Shown here one piece after another: positions 36,576 through 48,094 of a DNA stretch of 64,000 nucleotides; the stretch's first letter is position 1, and each line of letters begins with the position of its first letter. This DNA comes from Beroe ovata (lineage: Eukaryota > Ctenophora > Nuda > Beroida > Beroidae). The DNA is taken from contig CAMPET010000197.1 in the NCBI GenBank assembly GCA_946803715.1, positions 54,161-118,160 of the forward strand. The letters run 5' to 3'. The translations under genes and the position numbers were made by a program. The notes under the pieces are model-generated. The model worked only from the letters and a program-made list of their open reading frames with translations, ran no database searches and was not told the origin of the DNA.

Positions 36576-36753
36576 TACTTGAATTAGATTTATTTTCGAT
36601 AGATTTTAGAATTTATGTTTGTATGATTATTATAATTGTTTATATTGCTGTTTGAACCAAACACTTTTCATTGATTTGACACTTTTCCTTGAAATGCTTC
36701 AGATATGTTTTCATTATCATAACGAATTGATTGTTATCTCCAGTTCATTTTCC

Positions 36754-36759
36754 AATAAA
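36754..36759 (+). terminator. AATAAA polyadenylation signal, NDP kinase
   Basis: AATAAA lies 179 bp after the NDPK stop and 75 bp before the RPL15 start codon, so the two transcription units are very close. Confidence 0.7.
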
Positions 36760-36833
36760 TCTCTGTATGGAATTACCCCCGAAATTTGAGAATTCTAACA
36801 TGATCTCTGAACCCTGCGTTAGGCTGCATCAGT

Positions 36834-38503
36834 ATGGGTGCGTACAAGTACATGGAAGAGCTCTACAAGAAGAAGCAGAGCGATCTCATGAGGTTCCTGC
36901 TGCGAGTTAGATGCTGGCAGTTCCGACAACTCACCGCTGTGCACCGTGCATCCAGGTTTGATCATGCTAAAGCCTGATCTTGGTAAATCATATCATAGTT
37001 CAGTGCTGTAAAACATATTTTTAATTCGATTCTTATCCTAAAAGTGAGAGTAGTAGAGATGTTTTGGCGGAAGAGGAGCATCGTGAGCGTCTGATAAGTA
37101 TTCATTAGAGACCCTCGAAATCAATGTTAAGGCGTGGAGTGGGTGAAGTCGCTCTTGCAGAGTTTTAAACTTATCAACACTACTTATTACAATCGAATTT
37201 GAGGGGAGTAATGTCATGTTAATGTCAATGGAGTGTTGTGAACAGNGCTCTACAAGAAGAAGCAGAGCGATCTCATGAGATTTCTGCTGCGAGTTAGATG
37301 CTGGCAGTTCCGACAGCTCACTGCTGTGCACCGTGCATCCAGGTATGATCATGCTATGGCCTGAACTTGCTAAATTAAATCATAGTTCAGTGCTGTAAAA
37401 CATATTTTCAATTCAATTCGATACTAGTCCTATAAGTGAGAGTAGTAGAGATGAATTGAGATGAAAAAGGAGCATCGTGAGTGTCTGATAAGAATTCATT
37501 AGAGACCCTCGAAATCAAAGTTAAGGCGTGGAGTGGGCGGAGTCGCTCATTTCATTTTCTTGCAGATGCCATGTATTTTTAGACACTGAATCGATTCCCG
37601 ATCGAATTTTGGCACTATCTTGCTTCCCCGGGGAGCTGTCTTTAATATTGTTATCTGGGGAAATTGGACAAAATAGACATTCGTTGATTTTCCGATAAGC
37701 TAGCCATTTGACAGTTTCATCAGATAAAGATACGGACTTAGTATCAAAATTTAGCCAGAGTAAGTAATATCATCGAAGAGGAATGTCTCACTGTAGAGGA
37801 ATGTTTCTATGTTATTCAATCATAGTGAATGAACCCTCCATAATTTTTAATAGCTAGACAGATTTTGCTCCCAATTGAGACACACTATACAACTAATAAC
37901 CGAGTTACACTGTTCAGGCCAACTCGACCGGACAAAGCGAGGCGTCTGGGATACAAGAACAAGCAGGGAGTGTGCATCTACCGTGCTCGAGTGAAGAGGG
38001 GTGGTCGCAAGAGGCCATGTGCCAAGGGTATCTGCTACGGTAAACCCAAGACAAGTGGTGTCAACCAACTCAAATTCCAGCGGTCTATTCAGTCTGTAGC
38101 TGAGGAGAGAGTTGGCAAAGTGTGTGGTGGACTAAGGGTGCTCAACAGGTAGATGTTGTTGCGAATGTCGTGATTTTTGCGTTAAATCCAGCAATTTTGT
38201 GCATTCACTATTCACAGTTATTAACCACATTTCATTCTCAGTTACTGGGTTGGCCAGGACGCTATGTACAAATACTACGAGGTCATCTGTGTGGACCCCA
38301 ACCACAAGGCAGTCCGCAGAGACGCCAGAATGAACTGGATTTGTAACGCAGTCCACAAGCACCGTGAGATGCGTGGACTCACATCCGCCGGCAAAAAGAA
38401 CCGCGGACTCGGCAAGGGACACAGATACACCAAGGTCATCGGCAGCTCAAGGAGAGCCAACTGGAAGAGGAAGAACACTCTTTCCCTCCCAAGATATCGT
38501 TAA
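36834..38503 (+). CDS. RPL15: Ribosomal protein L15 (eL15), 204 aa
   Basis: Three exons, 36834-36955, 37918-38148 and 38242-38503, chain in phase and give 204 aa, the usual length of eL15. The product starts [17 protein letters not shown], has [17 protein letters not shown] and ends [10 protein letters not shown], all as in the family. It is a large-subunit protein lining 28S rRNA. A TTAG acceptor-like site lies 11 bases before the ATG. The first intron contains a duplicated partial copy of exon 1 after a single N at 37246. I treat this as an assembly artefact and leave it out. The gene converges with the RRM/RS gene at 39115. Confidence 0.97.
36860..37540. other. Duplicated RPL15 exon-1/intron-1 block joined by one N
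   Basis: Sequence from 36860 (GCTCTACAAGAAGAAGCAG) reappears at 37247 right after the N at 37246, offset 387 bp. It continues through the exon-1 donor and into the intron with scattered differences. The second copy lacks the start codon. Confidence 0.85.
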
Positions 38504-39114
38504 TTTTATGTGCTTTTTATTCATCAAATTAAGTGTTTAAGTTGGTACGTTGTGTACAATTTCGCGTTCCCAGACCCGATGTGCGCAGTAAATGACGCTG
38601 GTCACAGTGACAAATCGCATATACGTACGGCGCGCGGACAGATGGTAATGTGATGTTGAAGCATTTCAACATTTATGGTAGCAATTCTCGCGCGCGCGCG
38701 TCTAAGAACTGCGCACCTTCACTGAGTTGAGACATCACTAGGCACCGATGACAGATGAATTGCGGAGTCATCAGTGCCATTACCAAATGATGTCTGAACA
38801 GTGCAGTAAACATGCAATTTGACGACAAGACCACGTTTTGCATCAGGTCGCACGTGAGTTCAAGAACTTGCGTTTGAGCGTCAAGTATAGAGAAACACAG
38901 TTAGAGGGTGTGTAAAATATGAAAATATCTAGCAATGTTAATTATGGTCAGCAATGGTGCAAGCTGTGCAGTTAAATAGCGACGCTTTCCAGTTTATAAG
39001 TAAAACCAACAGAAACAATTCAAAACCAAAGTTTCACTTTCAAAACGGCTCGTTCTCCCTCAAGGTAATATTATTATTACCTCTTGTATATCATCAAATA
39101 TGGAAATTAAAAAT

Positions 39115-42100
39115 CTATTGAGCGGCTGCCATCTCCTGTTCAATTTCCATGGGCGGTTGTGGTACTTGCTCGGGGGCTGCAGTTGGCTCTGTGGTTGCAG
39201 TTGATGATTGTCCCTGTTCTGGTATAGCACTCTCCTGTCCCCCCTCATTCCCTCCATCTGCCACCTTCTCCTTCACTTCCCGAGGCGGTGGAGGACTGTC
39301 GTCACGTGATCTGCTCCTTCTCCTGTCGCCAGAACGAGACCGGCGCGATGGCGGAGATGCGCGGTCTCGGCTCCGGCTCCGCGAGGAGGAATACTTCCTG
39401 CGCCGCGCATCCCGATAGTCCCTGGTGTCTCTGTCATTGTATCGATTGTTCTGGTAGTTGTTATGGTAATTGCCCCGGTAATTGTACCGGCCCCGGCCTC
39501 GGTGTCGGGGATTGTAGTTCTGGTAGGGCTTGTTGTAGTAACCACGGGGTCGGTAGTAACCCCGGCCTCGGTAATTTGATCGGTTGTCGTAGTAATTGGT
39601 CCGGTTATCATAACGGTTGTCCCTGTAGTCACGGTCACGATCTCGGTCAAGGTCATCATCAGATCGACTAACTGGAGGAATGAACAAGCATTATTATGAA
39701 TGAAGTTAGGCATGGATTTGGAAAGGAAGTGGGATAAATGAACATCAAGAAGTTGCACGAATCTCGATTGAAGTTGATGTTAAAATCTTTAAGTCGACAA
39801 AAACAAGCAGATTCTCACATGATCTTCTTGAGTTTCTCCTCCTGCGTGAGTCTGGTGAAGCTGATCTGGATCTCCCTTTAGACGAGGACCTGAAAAGAAA
39901 ATCGCGATATAAGATGTAAAAGTTCAGGTCAATTCACTGATTCGATCGAAGTATGCCGACTCCAAACTCAGATAAAGTTTTCACTCAGAAAAACTCATAT
40001 AGAGTTTTCCACTGTCCAATTTTAACTAGGGAATGAAATTGAATAAGCACGGGCCACGGATCAACCAACCTATCTCTCCGTGGAGAAGTTGATGCATCTT
40101 TAGAATCATTTGACGAGCTCCGCCCTCTATACGCTCTCCTCGAATCCCGTGGTTCCTTATCTGACACATCCGACTCTGAGTCCCTGGAGGGTGCCCGCTT
40201 TGACTCCTTGAACTCAGTCCTAATGGCCAGGTTCCGATAGTGAGTCGCTCCCCTCCCAAACTCATTCTGACTCTGGGCTGCTGCAGTCCCAACACCCTCG
40301 TGGATACGTCGAGGGGCGGGGTTTTCCGGGCTCGGACTTCGCGAGGCATCCCACTTGGAGACGTTATCGGGTCGCGTGAGTGCGCGTTCCTCATCCACCT
40401 CGGGAACCGGATCAATACTCATGTTGTCGTCACCGGGTTCTTCGTCGTGTTCTACACGTGGTTCATCTCCTTCTCCGATATTGTGATTTAGCTCTTCCTC
40501 CAGGCTCTCCATTTCCTTTCTTCTCTTCTTTTCCTTGCGTTTCGGTTTCGCTTCATCACTCTCTGACGATGAGTTATCGCCCTCTTCATTCTTCTTCTTT
40601 TTCTTTTTCTTTGTCTTATCCAGCTCTTTACCGACCTCCTTCTCGGAAGCCCTCTGCTCCTTGAGGAGCTTCTTCTTTGCTGCCTTGGCTAACGCTTTCT
40701 TGATAATCTTGTCCTTGGCCTTCTTTTCAAGGATCTTCTTTTCCTTTTTCGTGAGCTTCAATCCCAAATCAGACATATCAGACGCACTTTCAGAATCGCT
40801 GGACGAAGACTTGGCCCTCTTCTTTTTCTTAGCTTCCTTTTTCTTTTTCTTCTTCCTGTTCGAATCACTCTCATCGTCAGAATCGTCCTCGCTCAAGAAC
40901 TTATCCATCAGTTTGAGCAACTTAGCTTTCTTCAATTCCTTCTTCCCTTTCTTTGCTTTCTTCTCGACATCTGAAGAGTCGGAAGACCCATCACTCTCCT
41001 TGAACTCCTTCATCATCGCCTTCTTTAGCAACTTCAGTTTTTCAATCTTCTTAACCCGCTCTTTTTTAGATTCCACAGCAGAATCTGAATCCGACGAGTC
41101 ACTTTCAACTTTCTTTCGTTTTTTCTTGCTCTTCTTCGAAGAAACACTCGGTTCTTCATCAGAGGAGACAGCCTCTTTCATCTTCATCTTCTTCTTTTTC
41201 TTCTTCACAGCAACCACTTCACTTGCCTCGCTTTCTGAACTGCTCGAACCGGCAGAGGCGACGCCCCTCTTAGCACCAGACTCGGGCGATGGCTCCCGGG
41301 AGCCAACTTTTGGGGTGTTCATGTCAACAGCTGACAGTATCGCATCAGGAGTATACGCACGAGCACCTTGGGAAAACTGTTCGGCCATTTGTTGCTGGTG
41401 AAGTTGTTGTTGCTGCTGCTGTTGCTGTTGTTGCTGGAAGTGAAGTTGCTGTTGCTGGTGTTGTTGCTGCGCTGCCATCATCTCGCTGCTGGCCATCCCT
41501 TGATTCATCAGCATCTGTTTTTGCCGCTTCTCCTTCTTCAACTCCATCTTAAGTTTCTTCATTTTCCTCTTCAGTTTTTTCTTCTTCTCGCTGGCAGAGT
41601 CGCTCCCTTCATCCCCTGATGAAGAGGAAGATCCGCCCGATGAAGAACTTGAACTGTTCTTTTTCTTTTTCTTCTTCTTCGGAGGACTCTGGCTGCGACT
41701 CAGTCTATGGGGATTGAGTACATGGCGGGACCGGGCGATTTCAACCCTGATTGTGGTCCCCTTCACACGCTTCTGATCCATGAGGGCAACAGCGGCATCG
41801 GCAGCAGACCTGAAATAGATCCAGACTGAGGTGAGACTGACTGCAGATTGATGTACAGAATATGCGATTATCGCATCATATTGTGATATAATATCCAGAT
41901 AGATGGTGTATACCGTTGTGCGTGGTATGTGGGAGACGGAGTATTGAGATGAGTCATTATCTGCTCAAATTCTCACTTCAAATGACTATGGATTGATAAC
42001 ACAATAACATCGATTTACGATTAGAACTAGTCTGTGTAGTGGGTCATTGTTTAGAAGATGACAATTGAGTCGCTATGACGTTCTGTTATACATCAAAACC

Positions 42101-42189
42101 ACATGAGAATTTCTACAGAAATTTGTGTCATGTGTGTGTTTGTGTGTGTGTGTGTGTGTACTGTGTGTGTGTGGTANGTTTTTGTGTTT

Positions 42190-42239
<50 letters not shown>

Positions 42240-43503
42240 GTGTGTGGCATACCGTTTTTTGAACTCGATGAACGCATATCCAGGACAGATGTTATTACCA
42301 ACCAACTTCCCCTTTGCAACAACAATGTCAGCTATGGCACCAAAGTTATCGAAAGCCTGCTCAAGTTCTGCCCTAGAACATGCGTCAGGCAGTCCACCAA
42401 CCCAAATCATAGTTCCGGCCTTGCCGGTTCCAGCCTGAAATATTGTCAAAATTAATAACATGAAAACGAAATTATTCGATGTAAAATGAAGTGTGGTAGT
42501 CAGTATTCACCGTTATCACATCTGACTGACAATCTTGCTCAATTATTGGTGGAAAGGGTGCTACATCTTTATTGATCCCGGGAATACCTATGTGAGTGCC
42601 CCCGCAATTCACATAACCATCAAAGTGTGGGGGGAATTCAGATCGTGAGATAAGAGGAAAATGTTTGATGGGAGTATTTAAAAGTTTATGAACGGTTAGT
42701 TGTTCTCTGGAAGATGAATAATTCGGAAGATCTCCTTGGCGTTTGACAGTGACCAGATTACTTGAATTGTTATCCAAAGTTTCGCAAGGAGCGAATGATG
42801 GGCCATCTAAACTGTCATATGGTTCGGTCTTGACACGGTTTGCCGCTCTAAGTCGCTCCGTTTTATTGCGTGGCTTCTTAAATCTTTTCCTTCCTCTCTG
42901 ACGATGTGATCCATTGGGAACTTTAATCACTCTCATATATTCCGAACGATTGACAGTCTCAAATTCATAGTAAGAAAACCTACTTTTACGATAGCTGAAG
43001 TAGTTGCGAGCATCATCGGGATCACCATCACTAAATTCATTCGAGCTCGATTCTCTGAAGCTAAATTTGCTCAGATTTGCTTGTTTGTGGTCCGAATCTC
43101 TACGAACACCAGATCTGGAAAGCCGATTTATACTTCCTTGATCTTCTTCGATAGGGAGAGCAGCCTCGTGCCGCTCTTGGCCAGATTCTGAACAATTTTC
43201 ATCCTGATCTTGCGAAGAATTACTGCCACAGGTGTTGTAAGTCTCTCTCTCTTTGGGAGGAGATGGGGAATGGTTCTCACTCTGGGATTTCATCATCACT
43301 GAGCCGCACTCGGCAGACTTGATCAGAACACTTTCCAGCGAAACTAGAACTGATCTTGGGGGAGGTGGAACGAATGAATTTTCGAGTTTTAAAGTAGCAT
43401 CCGATTTCACGCTTTCATCAGAATCTGAGTCGTGAGTGATGAACGGTTTAGAAGCAGGCGGCTGTTCATTTTCTGACACTTTAACAGAGCAGGAAATCAT
43501 CAC
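39115..43503 (-). CDS. RRM- and RS-domain nuclear protein, 1180 aa (SR-related splicing factor)
   Basis: Exons 43503-42511, 42434-42253, 41809-40070, 39889-39819 and 39671-39115 chain in phase. Residues 1-331 are charged and Ser-rich with no known domain, and include a SUMO-type site (VKTEP). Next is one RRM: RNP2-like MIWVGGLP, RNP1-like PGYAFIEF, and a last strand ending TTIRVEIARSR as in SRSF3/7-type RRMs. Then come Lys- and Ser-rich tracts, a poly-Gln run, many acidic Ser clusters, short RS repeats (RSRSASPDSRR), a Gly/Tyr/Arg/Asn-rich part with RGR repeats, SRSRSRDR repeats and a Pro/Gln tail. This is the make-up of an SR-related pre-mRNA processing factor in nuclear speckles. No clear vertebrate orthologue comes to mind. 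The first-exon join is supported by phase and by GTGAAT/TTTCAG sites only, so residues 1-331 could belong to a separate gene. Confidence 0.8.
42122..42245. repeat. TG microsatellite with single N, in RRM gene intron
   Basis: A (TG)n tract with one N at 42177. It directly follows the donor of the RRM exon (minus strand). Confidence 0.9.
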
Positions 43504-46500
43504 AACAAATGAGAGCTAGAGAGAGAGAGGCTATGCGATTGTCTGCTTCACACGATTAAAGGAACGACAGGGGCCCGGTAATTTCCAGCAATTAGTACAC
43601 ATCTTGAAAGGGAGAGAGAGAGAGCAGTTGATTTGTAGTAGACGAATGACAGGGTGCTTCATTTAGAAGGGTCATTTGTACACGGGCAATTGGGAGAGCA
43701 GTGTGTTTGTGTATGCATAGTGAGATTGTAGAGGCCTGTCATGTGGGTGAGATCGTACTCGACATTGCGCGTCGCGTCATTAATCATGCACGTACGACGC
43801 GCGCGGGATAGGCAAATGGTGACCCTATGTTCCACGAATCATACTTAACAGAATTGAAGATCGCGCGTTCCATAAAGTTTACTTCGTGAACGCATCACGA
43901 AAACATTGCTTCATGGAACAGTCGCTACTATGGAATCACTGCCAAAACTAAAGAGAAAGGGGAGCCGGGAGGGGCTAAAAATTATTACTGAAAATAAGGT
44001 ACTCTGTGTCAAACCAAAATATTAAGGGCAAAACCAGAAAATATGTTACGATTAGCGGAACCAAAGGTAAAATGTATGAAAATTCATTGAAATATCATCC
44101 TTTCAACCATTTGAGTTTTGTAGAAGAATTGGCAAATTCTAAGACGGCCGCGTTATAGGTAGGCTCGAAATGGCTGTCATAAAGCTGAAGCTAACACGTG
44201 CACAATAGAAACGCGTTAAAATCTATAATAGCGACAACATTCTAAGAATTGGAAAAAACAGCGTGCTTATCGTCAACAAACAAGGATCAAAAGCGTCTGA
44301 TTAAAACTGCTTTATTATTCTAAACAGTTTGATTTGATTATCAGTTCCAGTTCATTAGCTCGCGTTAATGTGATATACCTAATCTAGTGAGGAATGTGTC
44401 CCGGAAGAGAAAAGCGATATAAAGGATCGATTCAGGGGAGAGAAAAACAAGGTACTATCGGAATATGAGTAGAAGGAAACCTTATGAATGTTATACGTTC
44501 TAATAACGTGTGCGTTGAATAAATCGGCTCATTGGGCTCATTGGTTTCCTAGTACATCTGATAACGAAAACTGTAAATGATGAGATTCGACTTGCAATAC
44601 TCAGTAAGTTTACAGAATACAAAAATGTACATTTGAAACATGTAAACTTGTCAAGGAAAACCGAACTGCGAGCTATGGCGAAAACCGTCTTTGACACGTA
44701 CATCGTACGTGTGAATGACTGTCTTCGCGGAGATTGATGACTAGATCATTAGCCAAGACTTTTTATTTTATTGTCTCACGCTTATTTCATCTCAGCAAGA
44801 GATCAAAAGCTCTACTCTTGCATGCGAAGATCTTCAGAAGGTTGATCGCGTATCTAATCATTGACAATAACTCAGGGCAACATGATATAAAACAAGCATC
44901 TGTTTTACTCACGATGTTTAGTTTTGATCCTTGATACATTGCTTTGCTGTGAAGTATCCTTTCCGTTCAAACCATAGAATCTGCTATGTTAATGAGTCAT
45001 GAAATAAAGTAATTGTCAATTACAGTTGCTAACTGAGCAGGCCTGAAATATAAGGATAACATCAAAGGTTGGTTGTCTTTGGAGAGGCTTAAATTTTAAT
45101 GACATTGGCCAGCTAGTCGATACCAAATTAGCTATGCAAAGGTGAAAAATCTTTTAAAGCTTGTTTTTCGCTCAGTTATTGAATTGAATAGAATTGATCT
45201 GAACTTGGAAACCATTTGCATCCAATATGGCTGTCACAGTTTAATCCATACTAGACCTCTTACATGTTATATAGTTTTGAAGTGACAGGAAAGTAAATAG
45301 CTTTCAATTGATTGTGTCTTATATAATTGAACTTAAAAGTTTCATCATTGCCGATTCAATACATGATATAACAATACAGACAATGAAAGTTCAATTTGAT
45401 TGAAACATACCGCTTATGATGGCAGAAACATGTTATAACTTATGCAATTATTAGTAAATTCATCCTCATTCCATTGCAAGAATTGATTGAACGATCTGAA
45501 AATGGTTAGAATGAACTGATAGGATATATGTCACCAAATGCATGAGAGTTGAATAATGAGCAACCATCTCTAGCATATTGGAATGAATTACCACATCAAC
45601 TCTCCAACAGCCCTGCATATGGTCCATGCAAGAATGCTTTCTTGAAGAACTTCAAATGTATTGAAAAAAGAACATCATCATAGATGTTGCATTGATAAGA
45701 GAATTTCTAGAAGGATAGCCAATCTTTTCTTCATTCCTTATATTCTTCTCATCATAATCCTCAATTAATATTCACCAATCCTACAACACCCATAGGACAA
45801 AAACATTTTATGAACAGTAGCATGATAGGTGACATCAATCAGGCTTCCAGGTGCTAATCATCATGAGAGGTCTTTAGTTGATCAGTTCAAACTCACCATT
45901 CTGAATCTGTGTTGAGAAAAAAATTGCGAAAACTCAGTTTAGTTTTCTCAAGGATTAAGAAGGAATTCAATTATCAGTTCAGTTATCAGAGTCAAAATCT
46001 ATTTAATCACAACAGCAGATGGACCATAATTTTACTGAAAATCTATGGATGCTCTAGCTATGAAGAGTGATATCTCTGGAGTACTAGTAATGACCATGAG
46101 GAAATCATGTGAGCACTTCAGCTGTATATAGCTCTAAAGAGAATAACAAGGTTATAAACACAACTTGTTGATAGAACAAGTATATCACTATTTTCATCAG
46201 TTACTCTGCTGAAGATCAAGAAGCACAGTATTAACATACTTCTTTCCATTTTCAACTCATGCTAACAATTCAACCTCTTGTTCATATTCCAGCCAATACC
46301 GGACGAAGAGGGATCTAACAAAGTCCATTTAGTATTAAGGTGATAAGGATACATCTTTTAGATAATATTTCAATCGATAATTTTGAATCTTGCGGTTCTG
46401 AAATAATGCAGTTATGAAGTGTTGTGTGCTGGAATGTAAAATTACTTTCTTGCTTCCGTCGCGCGGCGCGATTTTTCAATTGCATTTGCAGGGATCATAT

Positions 46501-46599
46501 TTTGTGTTTATTTAATACTGTTAAATTTCTCCTTTAACCTAAAAAATTCGTTAAATCAGGTTTTGGTCTTCTATGGAGACGCGCGCCGCGCGCGAGAAA
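43504..46599. other. Divergent intergenic region, no gene recognised
   Basis: It separates the minus-strand RRM/RS gene from the plus-strand SKP1 gene. It is AT-rich with a GA run near 43600 and CG-rich islands near 43785-43805 and 46458-46472, near the two gene starts. No coding exons were supported. Confidence 0.5.
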
Positions 46600-46736
46600 C
46601 AGGTCGAGGTACGCTAACATTTGACAAGCGCCCGCGGGCGCAAGCAGCAGACACATAACACGCAGACAGATATATAAACAAGTGGACAAGATAACAAGTG
46701 GACAATGCAATATTGCATAGATGACGATCCGGAGAG
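46600..46736 (+). other. Possible 5' untranslated exon of SKP1
   Basis: A GAGAG|GTAAGTTT donor at 46737 follows a CG-rich stretch, and a CCTTTAG acceptor at 47164 lies just before the SKP1 ATG. Together they suggest a non-coding first exon and a 5' UTR intron of about 430 bp. The 5' limit given is arbitrary. Confidence 0.4.
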
Positions 46737-47172
46737 GTAAGTTTATGACTTTTATAAAGTTGTACTTCATTTTACTATAGCTTAAATTATCACACAATTT
46801 TAAAGTTATTGCTATAATCGTATATTCTTAAATCACAGGACTGTTTTTTCCTCATTGAAAGCAATATGAAATATCACACAACTTAAACATGACTCTTTGA
46901 TTAATTAGGAAGTTCTATACATGGGTACTTTGAAATGATAGTAATGTTTCGAGAATGAAACTGAATATTTGTGTTGATCCTCTATTTCATTTCTATTTCA
47001 TTTCTATTTTATTTTTATTCTATTCTATTATTCAAGGAATTTGGTTGGTTAATTGCTCATTTGACTCTTTTATAGTGTTCTGATTAATATACCAAATCAT
47101 CTCAACTGAATACTAACATTTACCATTCATAGTTGAGATTTGAGCCTTCATTAGTGCCTTTAGGTTTCAACA

Positions 47173-47661
47173 ATGCCCAACATCAAGCTACAAAGTAGTG
47201 ATGGAGAGACTTTTGATGTGGATATTGCTATTGCTAAGCAATCTGGGACAATCAGTACTATGTTGGAGGATCTTGGTGTAGATGAAGAGGATGATGACCC
47301 TGTGCCTCTGCCAAATGTAAGTGCTATGATCCTAAAGAAGGTTATCACTTGGTGCAAGCACCACAAAGATGACCCTCCAAAGCCTGAGGATGAAGAAAAC
47401 ATGGAGAAGAGAACTGATGACATTGACAGTTGGGACCAAGACTTTTTGAAAGTTGATCAAGGAACCTTATTTGAGCTTATACTTGCAGCCAATTATCTGG
47501 ACATTAAAGGTCTTTTGGATGTTACTTGCAAGACTGTTGCCAATATGATAAAAGGTAAGAAGGCTGAGGAAATCAGGAAAACCTTCAACATCAAGAATGA
47601 TTTTACACCTGAGGAAGAAGAGCAGATTCGCAAAGAGAATGAATGGTGCGAAGATCCATAG
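47173..47661 (+). CDS. SKP1: SKP1, SCF ubiquitin-ligase adaptor, 162 aa
   Basis: The protein begins [20 protein letters not shown], carries the BTB/POZ core with [20 protein letters not shown], and ends with the F-box binding helices ([53 protein letters not shown]). Every part matches SKP1, and the length is that of animal SKP1. It links F-box proteins to cullin-1 in SCF complexes. The coding part has no intron. AMPK beta starts only 433 bp further on, on the same strand, and no AATAAA is seen in between. Confidence 0.98.
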   Translation: MPNIKLQSSDGETFDVDIAIAKQSGTISTMLEDLGVDEEDDDPVPLPNVSAMILKKVITWCKHHKDDPPKPEDEENMEKRTDDIDSWDQDFLKVDQGTLFELILAANYLDIKGLLDVTCKTVANMIKGKKAEEIRKTFNIKNDFTPEEEEQIRKENEWCEDP

Positions 47662-48094
47662 AGCTGTACTGGACTCTTGGTGTAGAGCAGTTTATATAAT
47701 GGAGTATATAATGAGTTATTGTATAAGAATACTGCTTACTGCTATTGGTGATAGAAAATTTTTCTGAAAATCAAAGCTTCTTCTTTAACATTCATTTTTC
47801 CTTTCTAAAAATGGTCTGTGGATATTGTTAAAGAGAACTTCTTTATATCAAAGTTGTTTGAAGCCTCATAACAAGATCAGGCAATATCTTGAGTTGATAG
47901 TGATATGCCTAATTTGATATTTGTTTGTTTGTAGTATTCTATTCTCTATTCACTTCGAATTCCTTGCTCTTACTTTGATCTACAATAACAGGGAAATAAC
48001 TATTATAGTTTAACCATCTTAAGTAATTATGAAATGCTCTCTGTTATTATTTTTTATTGCTCTCAATAGATATGAAAAGTTAGGGTATTGCTCC

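Noticed and set aside
40535-41401. 288-codon plus-strand open frame opposite the RRM/RS gene
   Set aside because: Phe/Ser-rich translation is the antisense shadow of Lys/Ser-rich coding sequence on the minus strand.
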